Positions 8,454 to 16,164 of a stretch of DNA of 21,189 nt are shown here, piece by piece (positions within the stretch are counted from its first letter, which is position 1; each line of letters starts with the position of its first letter). Origin of the DNA: PWPR01 sp046542315 (GTDB lineage: Bacteria; Bacillota; UBA994; PWPR01); the NCBI GenBank assembly GCA_046542315.1, contig JBKHBO010000032.1:1-21189 (forward strand). Direction: 5' to 3'. The translations under genes were made by a program, and so were the position numbers. The notes beneath the pieces are model-generated. The model was not told the DNA's origin. It worked only from the letters and a program-made list of their open reading frames with translations, and searched no databases.

Positions 8454-8666
8454 TTATTCTTCAGTGCTTTTTGCTTCTGTTGTGCTCTCATCATTTTTTG
8501 CATCTTTTTTTGACTTGCTTCCGTCATCTACTTCTACACTTTTTTTGAACTCTCTAATTGATCTGCCTAAAGACTCGCCAATTTCTGGTAATTTTGAAGG
8601 ACCAAATACTACTAGAGCGATAACTAAAATTAAGATTAATTCTGGAAAACCTATTTTACCAAACAT
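8454..8666 (-). CDS. tatA: Sec-independent protein translocase subunit TatA
   Basis: The product is a 70-residue protein with one N-terminal membrane helix (about 7-21), the hinge FGPSKLPE, an amphipathic helix (IGESLGRSIREFKK) and a charged tail. This is the TatA pattern; the subunit polymerises to form the translocation path for folded proteins. The ATG at 8666 has an aggaggga ribosome site. It is the first gene of the tatA-tatC-lipoprotein operon. Confidence 0.95.
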   Translation of the reverse strand: MFGKIGFPELILILVIALVVFGPSKLPEIGESLGRSIREFKKSVEVDDGSKSKKDAKNDESTTEAKSTEE

Positions 8667-8975
8667 TTAATTCCCTCCTCTTATATGTGAAAAATCTATT
8701 CTATCTTTAATCCAAAACAAATATATCATATGAAAAAAACTTGATAAAGGGATATTTAGACTATCGAAATAATATTTTTTGTTAAAGTAAACATTAAATA
8801 TTATTGCTATAAACTAAATTTAATAATATTCTTATAAAAAAAATATTTTTTTTGTTTAAGCTTCAAATTTAATATGTTCATAAATTGTAAAAATATAGTA
8901 GATAAAAGTTTGGTGAAAGAATTTGTTTTTTTGCTGATAAGTGGTAGAATAGTTAAGCGAGGAAGGTGGGTGTTT
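8667..8975. other. AT-rich divergent intergenic region
   Basis: This 309-base stretch separates tatA (minus) from the rRNA methyltransferase (plus) and is extremely AT-rich with many A/T homopolymers. I see no convincing small gene or RNA. It should hold the tatA promoter, which I could not place with confidence, and the plus-strand promoter listed separately. Confidence 0.5.
8923..8950 (+). promoter_or_regulatory. Candidate sigma-A promoter for the rRNA methyltransferase gene
   Basis: TTGTTT (8923-8928) and TAGAAT (8945-8950) are spaced by 16 bases and lie about 25 bases before the chosen start codon. The match is moderate in a very AT-rich region. Confidence 0.4.
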
Positions 8976-10124
8976 ATGAACACTAAAATTTTAATAAAGA
9001 CAGAGTTTGGACTAGAGACTTTAGTTAAATGGGAACTAGAGGATTTAGGATATAGTGATATAGAGGTACATAATGGCTATATAATAATAGAAGGAAAAAT
9101 AGAAGATGTTGCAAAACTTAATATATATTTAAGAACAGCTGAAAGAGTTATGGTTATAGCAAAGGAAACTTTGACAAGATCTTTCGAAGAACTTTTTCAA
9201 GCAACAAAGTCAATACCTTGGGAAGAGTGGATTGAACCAGATGGACAGATTATAGTGAATGGTAGGACTAATAAATCTCAGTTACGTAGTGTAAGAAGTT
9301 GCCAGTCTATTTCTAAAAAGGCGATAATCGAAAGATTAAAATCAGCAACTAACCAATCATATTTTCCAGAAACAGGGGATGAATATAAGATTGAAATCAT
9401 GATTGAAAAAGACCTGGGTAGAATTCTTATAGATACTACAGGAGATAGTCTTTTTAAAAGAGGCTATCGAGTTGAAACAGGAGATGCTCCACTAAAAGAA
9501 ACTCTAGCAGCAGCATTAGTTAAACTAAGTTATTGGAATCCTGATAGAATTTTACTGGATCCTTTATGTGGGTCTGGAACTATTCTTATTGAAGCTGCTA
9601 TGATAGGCAGGAATATTGCACCTGGATTATCTAGAACTTTTTCAGCTGAAAATTATACTAAAACTCCTAAAGAGATTTGGAAAAGGGCTAGAGCTAATGC
9701 ATACAAGGATATAAATCAAGATATAAATATGAATATATTAGGATCTGACATTGATCCTGATGTCATAAAAATGGCAAAAAGAAATGCAATAGAGGCTGGG
9801 GTTAGTAATGATATAAAGTTTGAAGTAAAAGATATTTCTCAAAGATCTTTTGAAGATGACTATGGTGTTATGATTACAAATGCTCCATATGGGCAAAGAG
9901 TAGGGTCACAAAAAGAAATCAAACGAATTTATGATGCGCTTTTTGAAATTATGAGACGCCAACAAACTTGGTCATATTATATTCTAACAGCTGATGAAAA
10001 TCTTGAAACTGTATTGCAAAGAGACGCAGATAGAAGAAGAAAATTATATAATGGTAATATTAAAGTTGATTACTACCAGTTTTATGGCCCAAGGCCACCA
10101 AAAGAATACATTTTGGAAGAATAA
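8976..10124 (+). CDS. THUMP-domain class I 23S rRNA guanine-N2 methyltransferase (YpsC/RlmL type)
   Basis: The protein has an N-terminal ferredoxin-like/THUMP RNA-binding region (about 1-160) and a C-terminal Rossmann methyltransferase. The SAM-binding motif is DPLCGSGT at 195-202 and the catalytic motif is NAPYG at 302-306, where most members have NPPYG. This matches the YpsC/RlmL family, which makes m2G in 23S rRNA. The frame extends upstream to 8874, but I chose the ATG at 8976 because it has a ribosome site (aaggtgg) and gives 382 residues starting at the family N-terminus. The upstream extension also crosses the probable promoter. The Ala for Pro in NPPYG is a mild oddity. Confidence 0.9.
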   Translation: MNTKILIKTEFGLETLVKWELEDLGYSDIEVHNGYIIIEGKIEDVAKLNIYLRTAERVMVIAKETLTRSFEELFQATKSIPWEEWIEPDGQIIVNGRTNKSQLRSVRSCQSISKKAIIERLKSATNQSYFPETGDEYKIEIMIEKDLGRILIDTTGDSLFKRGYRVETGDAPLKETLAAALVKLSYWNPDRILLDPLCGSGTILIEAAMIGRNIAPGLSRTFSAENYTKTPKEIWKRARANAYKDINQDINMNILGSDIDPDVIKMAKRNAIEAGVSNDIKFEVKDISQRSFEDDYGVMITNAPYGQRVGSQKEIKRIYDALFEIMRRQQTWSYYILTADENLETVLQRDADRRRKLYNGNIKVDYYQFYGPRPPKEYILEE

Positions 10125-10195
10125 ATTGGTTTTTATTACAAGCAAAAATCCAGAAGAAATTATACTTTGGGTTAAAGATAGTAACGTCTTAATGC

Positions 10196-10224
10196 TTGAC
10201 ACAGTCAAAATTTGATGCTAATAT
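10196..10224 (+). promoter_or_regulatory. Sigma-A promoter of the tRNA-Leu gene
   Basis: A perfect -35 TTGACA (10196-10201) and TAATAT -10 (10219-10224) are spaced by exactly 17 bases and lie 37 bases before the tRNA. Confidence 0.85.
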
Positions 10225-10260
10225 AATTTTTGCTATAAAAATTTAATTTTCTCACAAATT

Positions 10261-10349
10261 GCCGTGGTGGCGGAATTGGCAGACGCACCAGACTCAAAAT
10301 CTGGCGTGGTTTACCCCACGTGAGGGTTCGAGTCCCTCCCTCGGCACCA
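10261..10349 (+). tRNA. tRNA-Leu (CAA anticodon)
   Basis: The cloverleaf fits a class II tRNA. It has a seven-base acceptor stem with one U-U mismatch, an anticodon stem ccaga/tctgg with loop ctcaaaa giving anticodon CAA, a long variable arm (cgtgg...ccacg), a T-arm gaggg/ccctc around ttcgagt, and an encoded CCA end. It decodes UUG leucine codons. Confidence 0.95.
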
Positions 10350-10354
10350 AAAAA

Positions 10355-10387
10355 CATCCATTGTTAGCGAATGGATGCTTTTTTATT
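10355..10387 (+). terminator. Terminator of the tRNA-Leu gene
   Basis: A perfect 8-bp stem (10355-10362 with 10370-10377, seven-base loop) is followed by c and a long T-rich tract. It lies five bases after the tRNA. Confidence 0.9.
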
Positions 10388-10499
10388 TTAAAAATAAAAC
10401 TCTTAAACTATGACACTTCTAAAATCAATTAAGCTTATGATTTACTTTATTTAACTATCATGATAAAGTTAAATTAGAGATGAATTAGGAGTGATATAT

Positions 10500-11741
10500 A
10501 TGGAGAAGAAATATGACTTTAGTGGAAGTAGCCCTTGGCCTCAAATAAGGAAAAAAAGGATTAAAGAGCTTTTACCAAAAGCAATGCAATTAGCTGAAGT
10601 AGATGTTTGGGTAATTATTTGCAGAGAAAATGCAAACGATCCATTAGCAAGTCATGTTGGTGGAGAAAATGCAGGAAGAGAAATGGGCATAATATTTGAA
10701 TTAAGTGGTGATACGGTACAATCAACTGCTTTTAGTCCTTGGGGAGAAGTTGTTGGGCTTAGGGAAATGGATGTTCATGATGAAATAATAACTTTAGAAA
10801 ACCCAGAAACCCTTTATCAAAAAATTGCTGATAGACTTCATAAATTGAATCCTGGAGCAATTGCTATTAATAGCTCAAACAAAAACATTGCAGATGGTCT
10901 GTCTTATACTCAAAGGAAAAACCTTGAACAAGCTCTTGGGTTTATGAAAGATAATTTAGTATCTTCTCAAGATTTAGTTTCTGAGTGGTTAGCTGTTAAA
11001 TTAGATGAAGAAATTGAAATTATGACAAGAGCAGGAGAGTTGACTGTAAAAATAATTTTAGATGCTTATAAAAAAATAGTGCCAGGGCAAACTACAGATA
11101 AAGAAGTTGCCGATTGGATTAGAGAGGGTATGGAGTTTTATAATGTAAAAGATGCTTGGTCAGAAAACCACAATCCAAGTGTAAACTCTGGTGTTGCTAG
11201 AGGTCATGCTGGACCATCACAAAAAGTTATTTATCCAAATGATTTTATACAAACGGATTTTGGAATAAAAGTTTATGATAGATGGTGTACGGATTATCAG
11301 CGATTTGCTTATGTTCTAGAAAAGGGTTCTGAAGTAGTCCCTGAAGAAGATTTGAAAAAATGGAAATCTGCAGTTAAAGGCCATAGACTTGTTTTAGCTG
11401 AAATGAAACCAGGATTAATGGGTTATGATTTAGATTTAATTCAAAGAGAATGGATGAATGAAAGTGGTTCTGACAATGTAAGGTGGGGGACAGGGCATCC
11501 TGTTGGATACTTTGCTCATGATATTGGGCCTGCTTTAACAGGCGGACAAAGAGAAGTCCCTCCAACTGATGCTTTAAGAGTTTTGCGTGAAGGCATGGTA
11601 TTTGCTTATGATGGATTTTATGCATGGCAAGTTGAACAAGGCGAAAGATTAATTTCTGTGGAAGAAATGGCTGTTGTTACTAAAGATGGTGGAAAATATT
11701 TGATACCACCTCAAGAGGATTTAATTCTTATAAAATCATAG
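10500..11741 (+). CDS. M24 family (Xaa-Pro aminopeptidase-like) metallopeptidase
   Basis: This 413-residue protein has a creatinase-like N-terminal domain (about 15-165) and a C-terminal pita-bread M24 domain. Of the five usual metal ligands, Asp253 (TDFG), Asp265 (TDYQR), His333 (GHPVG) and Glu388 (SVEEM) are visible. At the position of the fourth ligand, usually Glu in an EPG-like motif, there is Asp371 in AYDGFY. The enzyme may act on X-Pro or related peptides, or it may have diverged. I chose the ATG at 10500, seven bases after aggag, over the GTG at 10491, which overlaps that ribosome site. It stands alone between the tRNA and a bidirectional terminator. Confidence 0.85.
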   Translation: MEKKYDFSGSSPWPQIRKKRIKELLPKAMQLAEVDVWVIICRENANDPLASHVGGENAGREMGIIFELSGDTVQSTAFSPWGEVVGLREMDVHDEIITLENPETLYQKIADRLHKLNPGAIAINSSNKNIADGLSYTQRKNLEQALGFMKDNLVSSQDLVSEWLAVKLDEEIEIMTRAGELTVKIILDAYKKIVPGQTTDKEVADWIREGMEFYNVKDAWSENHNPSVNSGVARGHAGPSQKVIYPNDFIQTDFGIKVYDRWCTDYQRFAYVLEKGSEVVPEEDLKKWKSAVKGHRLVLAEMKPGLMGYDLDLIQREWMNESGSDNVRWGTGHPVGYFAHDIGPALTGGQREVPPTDALRVLREGMVFAYDGFYAWQVEQGERLISVEEMAVVTKDGGKYLIPPQEDLILIKS

Positions 11742-11751
11742 TGATATAAAT

Positions 11752-11790
11752 AAAGGGATTTAAGCTTAAAAAGTTAGCTTAAGTCCCTTT
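11752..11790. terminator. Bidirectional terminator between the M24 gene and mgtE
   Basis: A 15-bp stem (11752-11766 with 11776-11790, one wobble, nine-base loop) begins with AAA and ends with TTT plus a T-rich tail. It separates two convergent genes. Confidence 0.9.
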
Positions 11791-11798
11791 TCTGTGTT

Positions 11799-13163
11799 TT
11801 ATATAACTAATAAGTGTGTAGCTATTTGGAAATATGCTATTAAAGCAAGGGTATCTACAATAGTTGTAATTAATGGGCTTGCCATTACAGCTGGGTCTAC
11901 ACCAACAATTTGTGCGATTACAGGTAAGATTCCGCCTAAAACTTTAGCCATTACTATTACTAAAAACAAGGTCAAACTTACTACCAAACCCACTGCAGGG
12001 TCCATACCCATTAGATAAACAATTCGTACATAATTTATAAAGCTAAGTGCAACTCCTACCAAAAGGCTAACTCTCATTTCTTTCCATACAATAACTAATA
12101 AATCTTTTGGTTGCACCGTTCCTAATGATAAACTTCTAATTACTACTGTAGAAGATTGAGCACCAGCGTTTCCTGCAGTATCCATCAACATTGGAATAAA
12201 ACTAGAAAGAACTACTGCTGCTAATAAGACTTCTTCATAATGAGCAATAATGCTCCCTGTGAAAGTAGCACCGAGCATCAATATTAATAGCCATAAAAAT
12301 CTACTTTTAGCCTCTTTAAAAATTGAAGTTTTACCATATTCCTCATCAGTTGGAAAGATAGCAGCCATTTTATGAAAGTCCTCAGTATTTTCTACATCTA
12401 CAACATCTAAAATGTCATCTACAGTGATAATTCCAACTAACCTCTGCTCGTTATCAACTACCGGGACTGTAATAAAGTCATATCTTTTAAAGATATCAGC
12501 TACATCTTCCTGATCATCAGTAGTATAAACAAATACAACGTTATCACTAGCTATATCTTTAATTAAAGTGCTTTCTTTCGCTATTACTAATTCTCTTAAA
12601 GATAAAACGCCTACTAATTTTCTATTAGCTCCTTTGATAAATAAGGTGTAGATAGTCTCCATATCTTCACCAATAGCTCTGACATGATCTAGGGCTTGTT
12701 TCGCTGTCATGTTCTGACTAAGTTCAACATACTCAATAGTCATTAAGCTACCAGCAGAGTCTTCTGGATAATTTAGAAACTGATTAACAAGTTTTCTCTC
12801 TTTATTCTCAGAGTAAGATAAAATTTTTGTTACTAAGTTAGCAGGCATCTCTTCAATAAAGTCAATCTTATCATCAAATGCCAGTTCATCAACAATTTCC
12901 ATGAGTTCTTCATCACTTACAGCTGAAGCTAGGTTTTCTTGTTGGTCTGAGTCTAAAAATGCAAATACATCTGCAGAGAAATCTTTAGGCAAGAGGCGAA
13001 ATATTATTAATCCTTCCGTTGGGTTATCTACTAAATCTCCAAGTAATTCTGCAGCTTCGACTGCCGCTAATTGTGAAAGTAGTTGTGCAGTTTTTGCAAA
13101 TTTTTTGTCTTGTATTGATTCTTTAAGTAATTGTTCTATTTGTTCAAACTGTAACTCCCCAAT
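11799..13163 (-). CDS. mgtE: Magnesium transporter MgtE, probable AUU start
   Basis: MgtE is a dimeric Mg2+ channel gated by cytoplasmic domains. From the codon at 13163 the product is 454 residues, the normal MgtE length: an N-terminal helical domain (about 1-130), two CBS domains (about 135-260), a linker helix and five membrane segments. The motif PMLMDTAGNAGAQSS lies in the pore region. The only ATG/GTG/TTG start in frame is a TTG at 12992, which would cut off 57 residues of the conserved helical domain. At 13161-13163 an ATT follows ggaggtga at ideal spacing, and no standard start lies between it and the upstream stop. I infer AUU initiation, which usually signals regulation; a sequencing error in the first codon is the alternative. 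Confidence 0.85.
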   Translation of the reverse strand: MGELQFEQIEQLLKESIQDKKFAKTAQLLSQLAAVEAAELLGDLVDNPTEGLIIFRLLPKDFSADVFAFLDSDQQENLASAVSDEELMEIVDELAFDDKIDFIEEMPANLVTKILSYSENKERKLVNQFLNYPEDSAGSLMTIEYVELSQNMTAKQALDHVRAIGEDMETIYTLFIKGANRKLVGVLSLRELVIAKESTLIKDIASDNVVFVYTTDDQEDVADIFKRYDFITVPVVDNEQRLVGIITVDDILDVVDVENTEDFHKMAAIFPTDEEYGKTSIFKEAKSRFLWLLILMLGATFTGSIIAHYEEVLLAAVVLSSFIPMLMDTAGNAGAQSSTVVIRSLSLGTVQPKDLLVIVWKEMRVSLLVGVALSFINYVRIVYLMGMDPAVGLVVSLTLFLVIVMAKVLGGILPVIAQIVGVDPAVMASPLITTIVDTLALIAYFQIATHLLVI

Positions 13164-13235
13164 GGAATCACCTCCACAATATTTTTACTACTGTTATAGT
13201 ATACAACACATAGATATTAAATTAAAACTAGCCCA

Positions 13236-13264
13236 ATAAAAAAAAGACTGCTAGAACAGTCTTT
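13236..13264 (-). terminator. Terminator of the MATE gene
   Basis: On the minus strand a perfect 8-bp stem AAAGACTG/CAGTCTTT (13257-13264 with 13243-13250, six-base loop) is followed by a T-run. It lies just after the MATE stop. Confidence 0.88.
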
Positions 13265-13267
13265 ATA

Positions 13268-14638
13268 TTAATCATTTTGATAGACTAGTTTTTCACTTTC
13301 AATTTGTTTGAATGTATTTCTTTCTGTGTAAAGGAAAAGCATAATCGAAGCTATAAGGGTAATTGCATCAGCTAATGGTTGGGCATAAAACAAACCCCTT
13401 AGCTGAAATATGCTTGGTAATATTATCAGTGCTGGGATAAAGAAAATTCCTTGTCTAGCAACTGAAAGAACAAAGGCAGGACCAGCTTTTCCTAAGGCTT
13501 GATAATATGTAGCAATTACATTTGATATGCTCATCATCATTAGTGATAGTAAAAAGTATCGCATAAAAGATAGTGCAATTGTTAAAACCTCTTCAGTAGG
13601 TCTAAAGATTGAAAAAATATATTTACCTCCTAAAATGAACACAATACTAAAACTAAGGGCCACTAAAAAGCTTGCCTTTAGTGTAAACTTAAAAGCTTCT
13701 AATAAACGCTCTTTATTACCTGCACCGTAATTATATCCTGCGACTGGTTGGAATCCTTGCCCTAATCCAAAAATTACAAACATAACAATTGTCATTGTTC
13801 TCATTACAATTCCAACTCCAGCAATACCAACCTCACCACCATATTTTATTGCAACATTATTTACTAATGCTAGAGATATGGAAACAAAGAGTTGTCTGAA
13901 AAAAGAAGGTGTGCCAATCTTAAACACTTCTGAGAAAAGATTTTTATCTATTTTAACATTACCAAAACTTATCTTCAATACGCTCTTATTTCCAAAATAT
14001 TGATAAGAAAGTACTACTGTTGAAAATAGTTGAGAGATAGAAGTAGCTATTGCTGCTCCTTTTATACCAAGACCAAGACCAAAAATAAAGATTGGGTCTA
14101 GAGCGATGTTAAGTAAAGCACCACTCATCATTCCTATCATTGAGTTTTTAGCACTTCCTTCAGCTCTTAACATATTATTAAGTGCCATGTTAGTAATTTG
14201 AAAAGCACTTCCTAACAAAATAAAAAATCCATAATCATAAGCAAATGCCATTATTGACTCTGATGCGCCTAATAGAGTTAATAGAGGTCTTAAAAATATT
14301 AATCCTAAAATCATAAAAACAATGCCAATACCAAAAGCTGAAAAATATAAGCTTGAAACTACGCTAGAAGCTTCCTTTTGTTTGTTTTGCCCGAGCAATC
14401 TTGAAATGTATGACCCTCCACCAATACCTATAGTTAATCCTATAGCGGTGATTATTGTTACAAGTGGATAAACAACTTGGGTAGCTCCTGTGGCATTTGT
14501 GCCTAACCAAGCTACAAACATAGTATCAACAATATTATATATAGCCATAACCATCATCCCAATAATAGCTGGGAGAGCCATTGTTATGATTGCTTTTGGA
14601 ATGGGGGTATTTTTTAGTATATCTATTCTTTTATCCAT
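13268..14638 (-). CDS. MATE family multidrug efflux transporter
   Basis: This 456-residue protein has about 12 membrane segments and the MATE N-terminal pattern (NTPIPKAIITMALPAIIGMM, then YNIVDTMFVAWLG). MATE proteins export cationic drugs or other toxic compounds against Na+ or H+. The ATG has an aaggaag ribosome site. It is divergent from a TetR regulator, and the 131-base spacer holds a palindrome that is probably the shared operator, so the TetR protein likely represses this gene. Confidence 0.93.
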   Translation of the reverse strand: MDKRIDILKNTPIPKAIITMALPAIIGMMVMAIYNIVDTMFVAWLGTNATGATQVVYPLVTIITAIGLTIGIGGGSYISRLLGQNKQKEASSVVSSLYFSAFGIGIVFMILGLIFLRPLLTLLGASESIMAFAYDYGFFILLGSAFQITNMALNNMLRAEGSAKNSMIGMMSGALLNIALDPIFIFGLGLGIKGAAIATSISQLFSTVVLSYQYFGNKSVLKISFGNVKIDKNLFSEVFKIGTPSFFRQLFVSISLALVNNVAIKYGGEVGIAGVGIVMRTMTIVMFVIFGLGQGFQPVAGYNYGAGNKERLLEAFKFTLKASFLVALSFSIVFILGGKYIFSIFRPTEEVLTIALSFMRYFLLSLMMMSISNVIATYYQALGKAGPAFVLSVARQGIFFIPALIILPSIFQLRGLFYAQPLADAITLIASIMLFLYTERNTFKQIESEKLVYQND

Positions 14639-14682
14639 TAATTCAACTTCCTTTTTGTAAAATATTCATAAAATTATTTATC

Positions 14683-14694
14683 GCACAATTGTGC
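14683..14694. promoter_or_regulatory. Palindromic candidate TetR operator shared by divergent promoters
   Basis: GCACAATTGTGC is a perfect 12-base palindrome in the tetR/MATE spacer. Its right half, TTGTGC (14689-14694), is a candidate -35 for tetR, with TATAAT at 14712-14717 after a 17-base spacer. Its left half reads TTGTGC on the other strand as a possible -35 toward the MATE gene, where a weak tatttt -10 follows. A protein bound here would block both. Confidence 0.6.
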
Positions 14695-14717
14695 CTTAAG
14701 TAGCAATGATATATAAT
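14689..14717 (+). promoter_or_regulatory. Promoter of the tetR-GNAT operon
   Basis: TTGTGC and TATAAT are separated by 17 bases and lie about 50 bases before the tetR start. The -35 box is half of the palindrome. Confidence 0.65.
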
Positions 14718-14769
14718 TAGAGTAACTTAGTCAATAGAATGATGCTAATGACAGACAGGAGGGTTATAT

Positions 14770-15351
14770 ATGTATCGTAAAATTGAAGATAAAAGAGCTA
14801 AACTCTCGCAAAGAATGATTTATGAGGCCCTTTCAGACATTGTAGAACGAAAAAGTTTTGAAGATATTACAATTACAGAAGTGGTAGAAAAAGCACAAGT
14901 AGCTAGATCTACCTTTTATAGAAATTTTGATAATTTACACGATGTGTTAAAAATGGCATCTGATCGGGCTTTTCAAGGGTTATATGGATATATAATTGAA
15001 TATTATGAAAATGCAAAAAGAGAAGAGAGTAAGGTAATAAACTTTGTAAAGCCTTTCTTAGAGTATTGGTATGAAGATAGTGAAATTATTGAACTGTTGA
15101 TAAAAAGCAGAAGTTTTGACTTGTTACTTCAAACACTAGCAGAAACTATTGAAAAGCTTCTCAATGTATTTAATCCAAAAGAAGGGGTTATTACAGAATA
15201 TAAGAATTACTATATAGCAATCAGGACCTCTTTATCAATTTCGATTTTGATTGAGTGGATAAGAAACGGGAAAGATATTCCACCAGAAGAGCTAGCTCTA
15301 ATTCTCAATAAACAAGTAGAAGAATCTATTAAACAAAGAATATTAATTTAG
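14770..15351 (+). CDS. TetR/AcrR family transcriptional regulator
   Basis: This 193-residue protein has an N-terminal helix-turn-helix of TetR type: ALSDIVERKSFEDITITEVV leads into ARSTFYRNF, the recognition-helix signature, with FxNLHDVL after it. The remaining helical part resembles the TetR_C ligand domains of small Firmicute regulators. It is divergent from the MATE pump and immediately upstream of a GNAT-like gene, which suggests autoregulated control of an efflux/detoxification unit. The ATG at 14770 follows caggaggg. The ligand is unknown. Confidence 0.9.
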   Translation: MYRKIEDKRAKLSQRMIYEALSDIVERKSFEDITITEVVEKAQVARSTFYRNFDNLHDVLKMASDRAFQGLYGYIIEYYENAKREESKVINFVKPFLEYWYEDSEIIELLIKSRSFDLLLQTLAETIEKLLNVFNPKEGVITEYKNYYIAIRTSLSISILIEWIRNGKDIPPEELALILNKQVEESIKQRILI

Positions 15352-15361
15352 GTGATTGATT

Positions 15362-16123
15362 TTGAAAACAGTGAAATACTATTATTTTGGACCACAATGC
15401 TATGGATATAAATATATGGGAGAGCAAGCCAAAGGTTTAGCAGAAAGATTAAATTTTTCATACCAAGAAATAGATATGAGTAAAACAACTCCACCAAAGG
15501 ATTTATATTTACCGGGAAATATAGTTATTGATGACTTTACAATTGTTTATCCAGGGAGTGTAGATCAACTAGAGTTGGTATATAAAACTAGGTCTCCTAT
15601 AAAAGGGGGAACCTTCTTTAAGGCTAAGCCAAAAGCTAAAGATGCGAATATAAAGCCATTAAGTGAAAACATAAAGGATGGCTCAATAATCTGTTTACCG
15701 AAAAGAGTGGAAAGTTGTGAAAAGTTAAATTGGTATAAACAACTATCAAAACATACACATGATAATTTTGGATATATAGCTTATGATAAAAATCAACCAG
15801 TTGCTGCAGTCGAATTTTTAAGACAAGATCTAATTCCTTACCAATGTGTTAAAGAAGATAAAGATTTTTTATTTATAACTTGTATATATAATAATCCAGA
15901 AGCTAAAAAGGATTATAGATATCTATTAATGCAAAGGCTGATTGAGTTTGCTAAAGATAAAAAGTTTAGCGGAATTAGTGTAATTAGTGGGGTTAATGAG
16001 CCTTACCCAAATGGACCGAGGCGGTTCTTTAATGATTTGAATTTTGAGGAAAAGTTTTTTGTAGGATCGCATTTGCTAAAGTACGATACAGATAAAGCAA
16101 TATTTATGGAATACATAATATAA
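15362..16123 (+). CDS. GNAT-like acetyltransferase with N-terminal thioredoxin-like segment
   Basis: The product has about 253 residues. The N-terminal part (YYYFGPQCYGYKYMGEQA, later IVIDDFTIVYPG) looks like a thioredoxin-like or YoaP-type segment. The C-terminal part from about residue 120 has the strand/helix order and LLMQRLIEFA...GPRRFFNDLNF pattern of a GNAT domain. I chose the TTG at 15362 (MKTVKYYYF) because ggtgat at 15351-15356 is at ribosome-site distance; the TTG at 15356 would overlap it. It lies ten bases after tetR, so it is co-transcribed and probably under TetR control. The substrate is unknown; the GNAT call is moderately sure and the Trx-like call is inference. Confidence 0.65.
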   Translation: MKTVKYYYFGPQCYGYKYMGEQAKGLAERLNFSYQEIDMSKTTPPKDLYLPGNIVIDDFTIVYPGSVDQLELVYKTRSPIKGGTFFKAKPKAKDANIKPLSENIKDGSIICLPKRVESCEKLNWYKQLSKHTHDNFGYIAYDKNQPVAAVEFLRQDLIPYQCVKEDKDFLFITCIYNNPEAKKDYRYLLMQRLIEFAKDKKFSGISVISGVNEPYPNGPRRFFNDLNFEEKFFVGSHLLKYDTDKAIFMEYII

Positions 16124-16164
16124 TTTAAGGGCTAGCCAAAATTTTTGGCAAAGCCCTTAAATTA
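16121..16164. terminator. Bidirectional terminator between the GNAT and MerR genes
   Basis: A 12-bp outer stem (16121-16132 with 16153-16164) and an inner 6-bp stem (16135-16140 with 16144-16149) are separated by a small internal loop. It overlaps the stop codons of both convergent genes. Confidence 0.8.

Noticed and set aside
8874..8975. Upstream extension of the rRNA methyltransferase to ATG 8874
   Set aside because: The extra 34 residues do not fit the family, lack a ribosome site and cover the probable promoter.
9994..10215. Small open frame overlapping the methyltransferase end
   Set aside because: It is a shadow frame inside the gene and then runs into the tRNA promoter; no ribosome site.
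12000..13250. M-box magnesium riboswitch upstream of mgtE
   Set aside because: Only about 75 bases separate the MATE terminator from the mgtE start, too short for the M-box, and no such fold was recognised.
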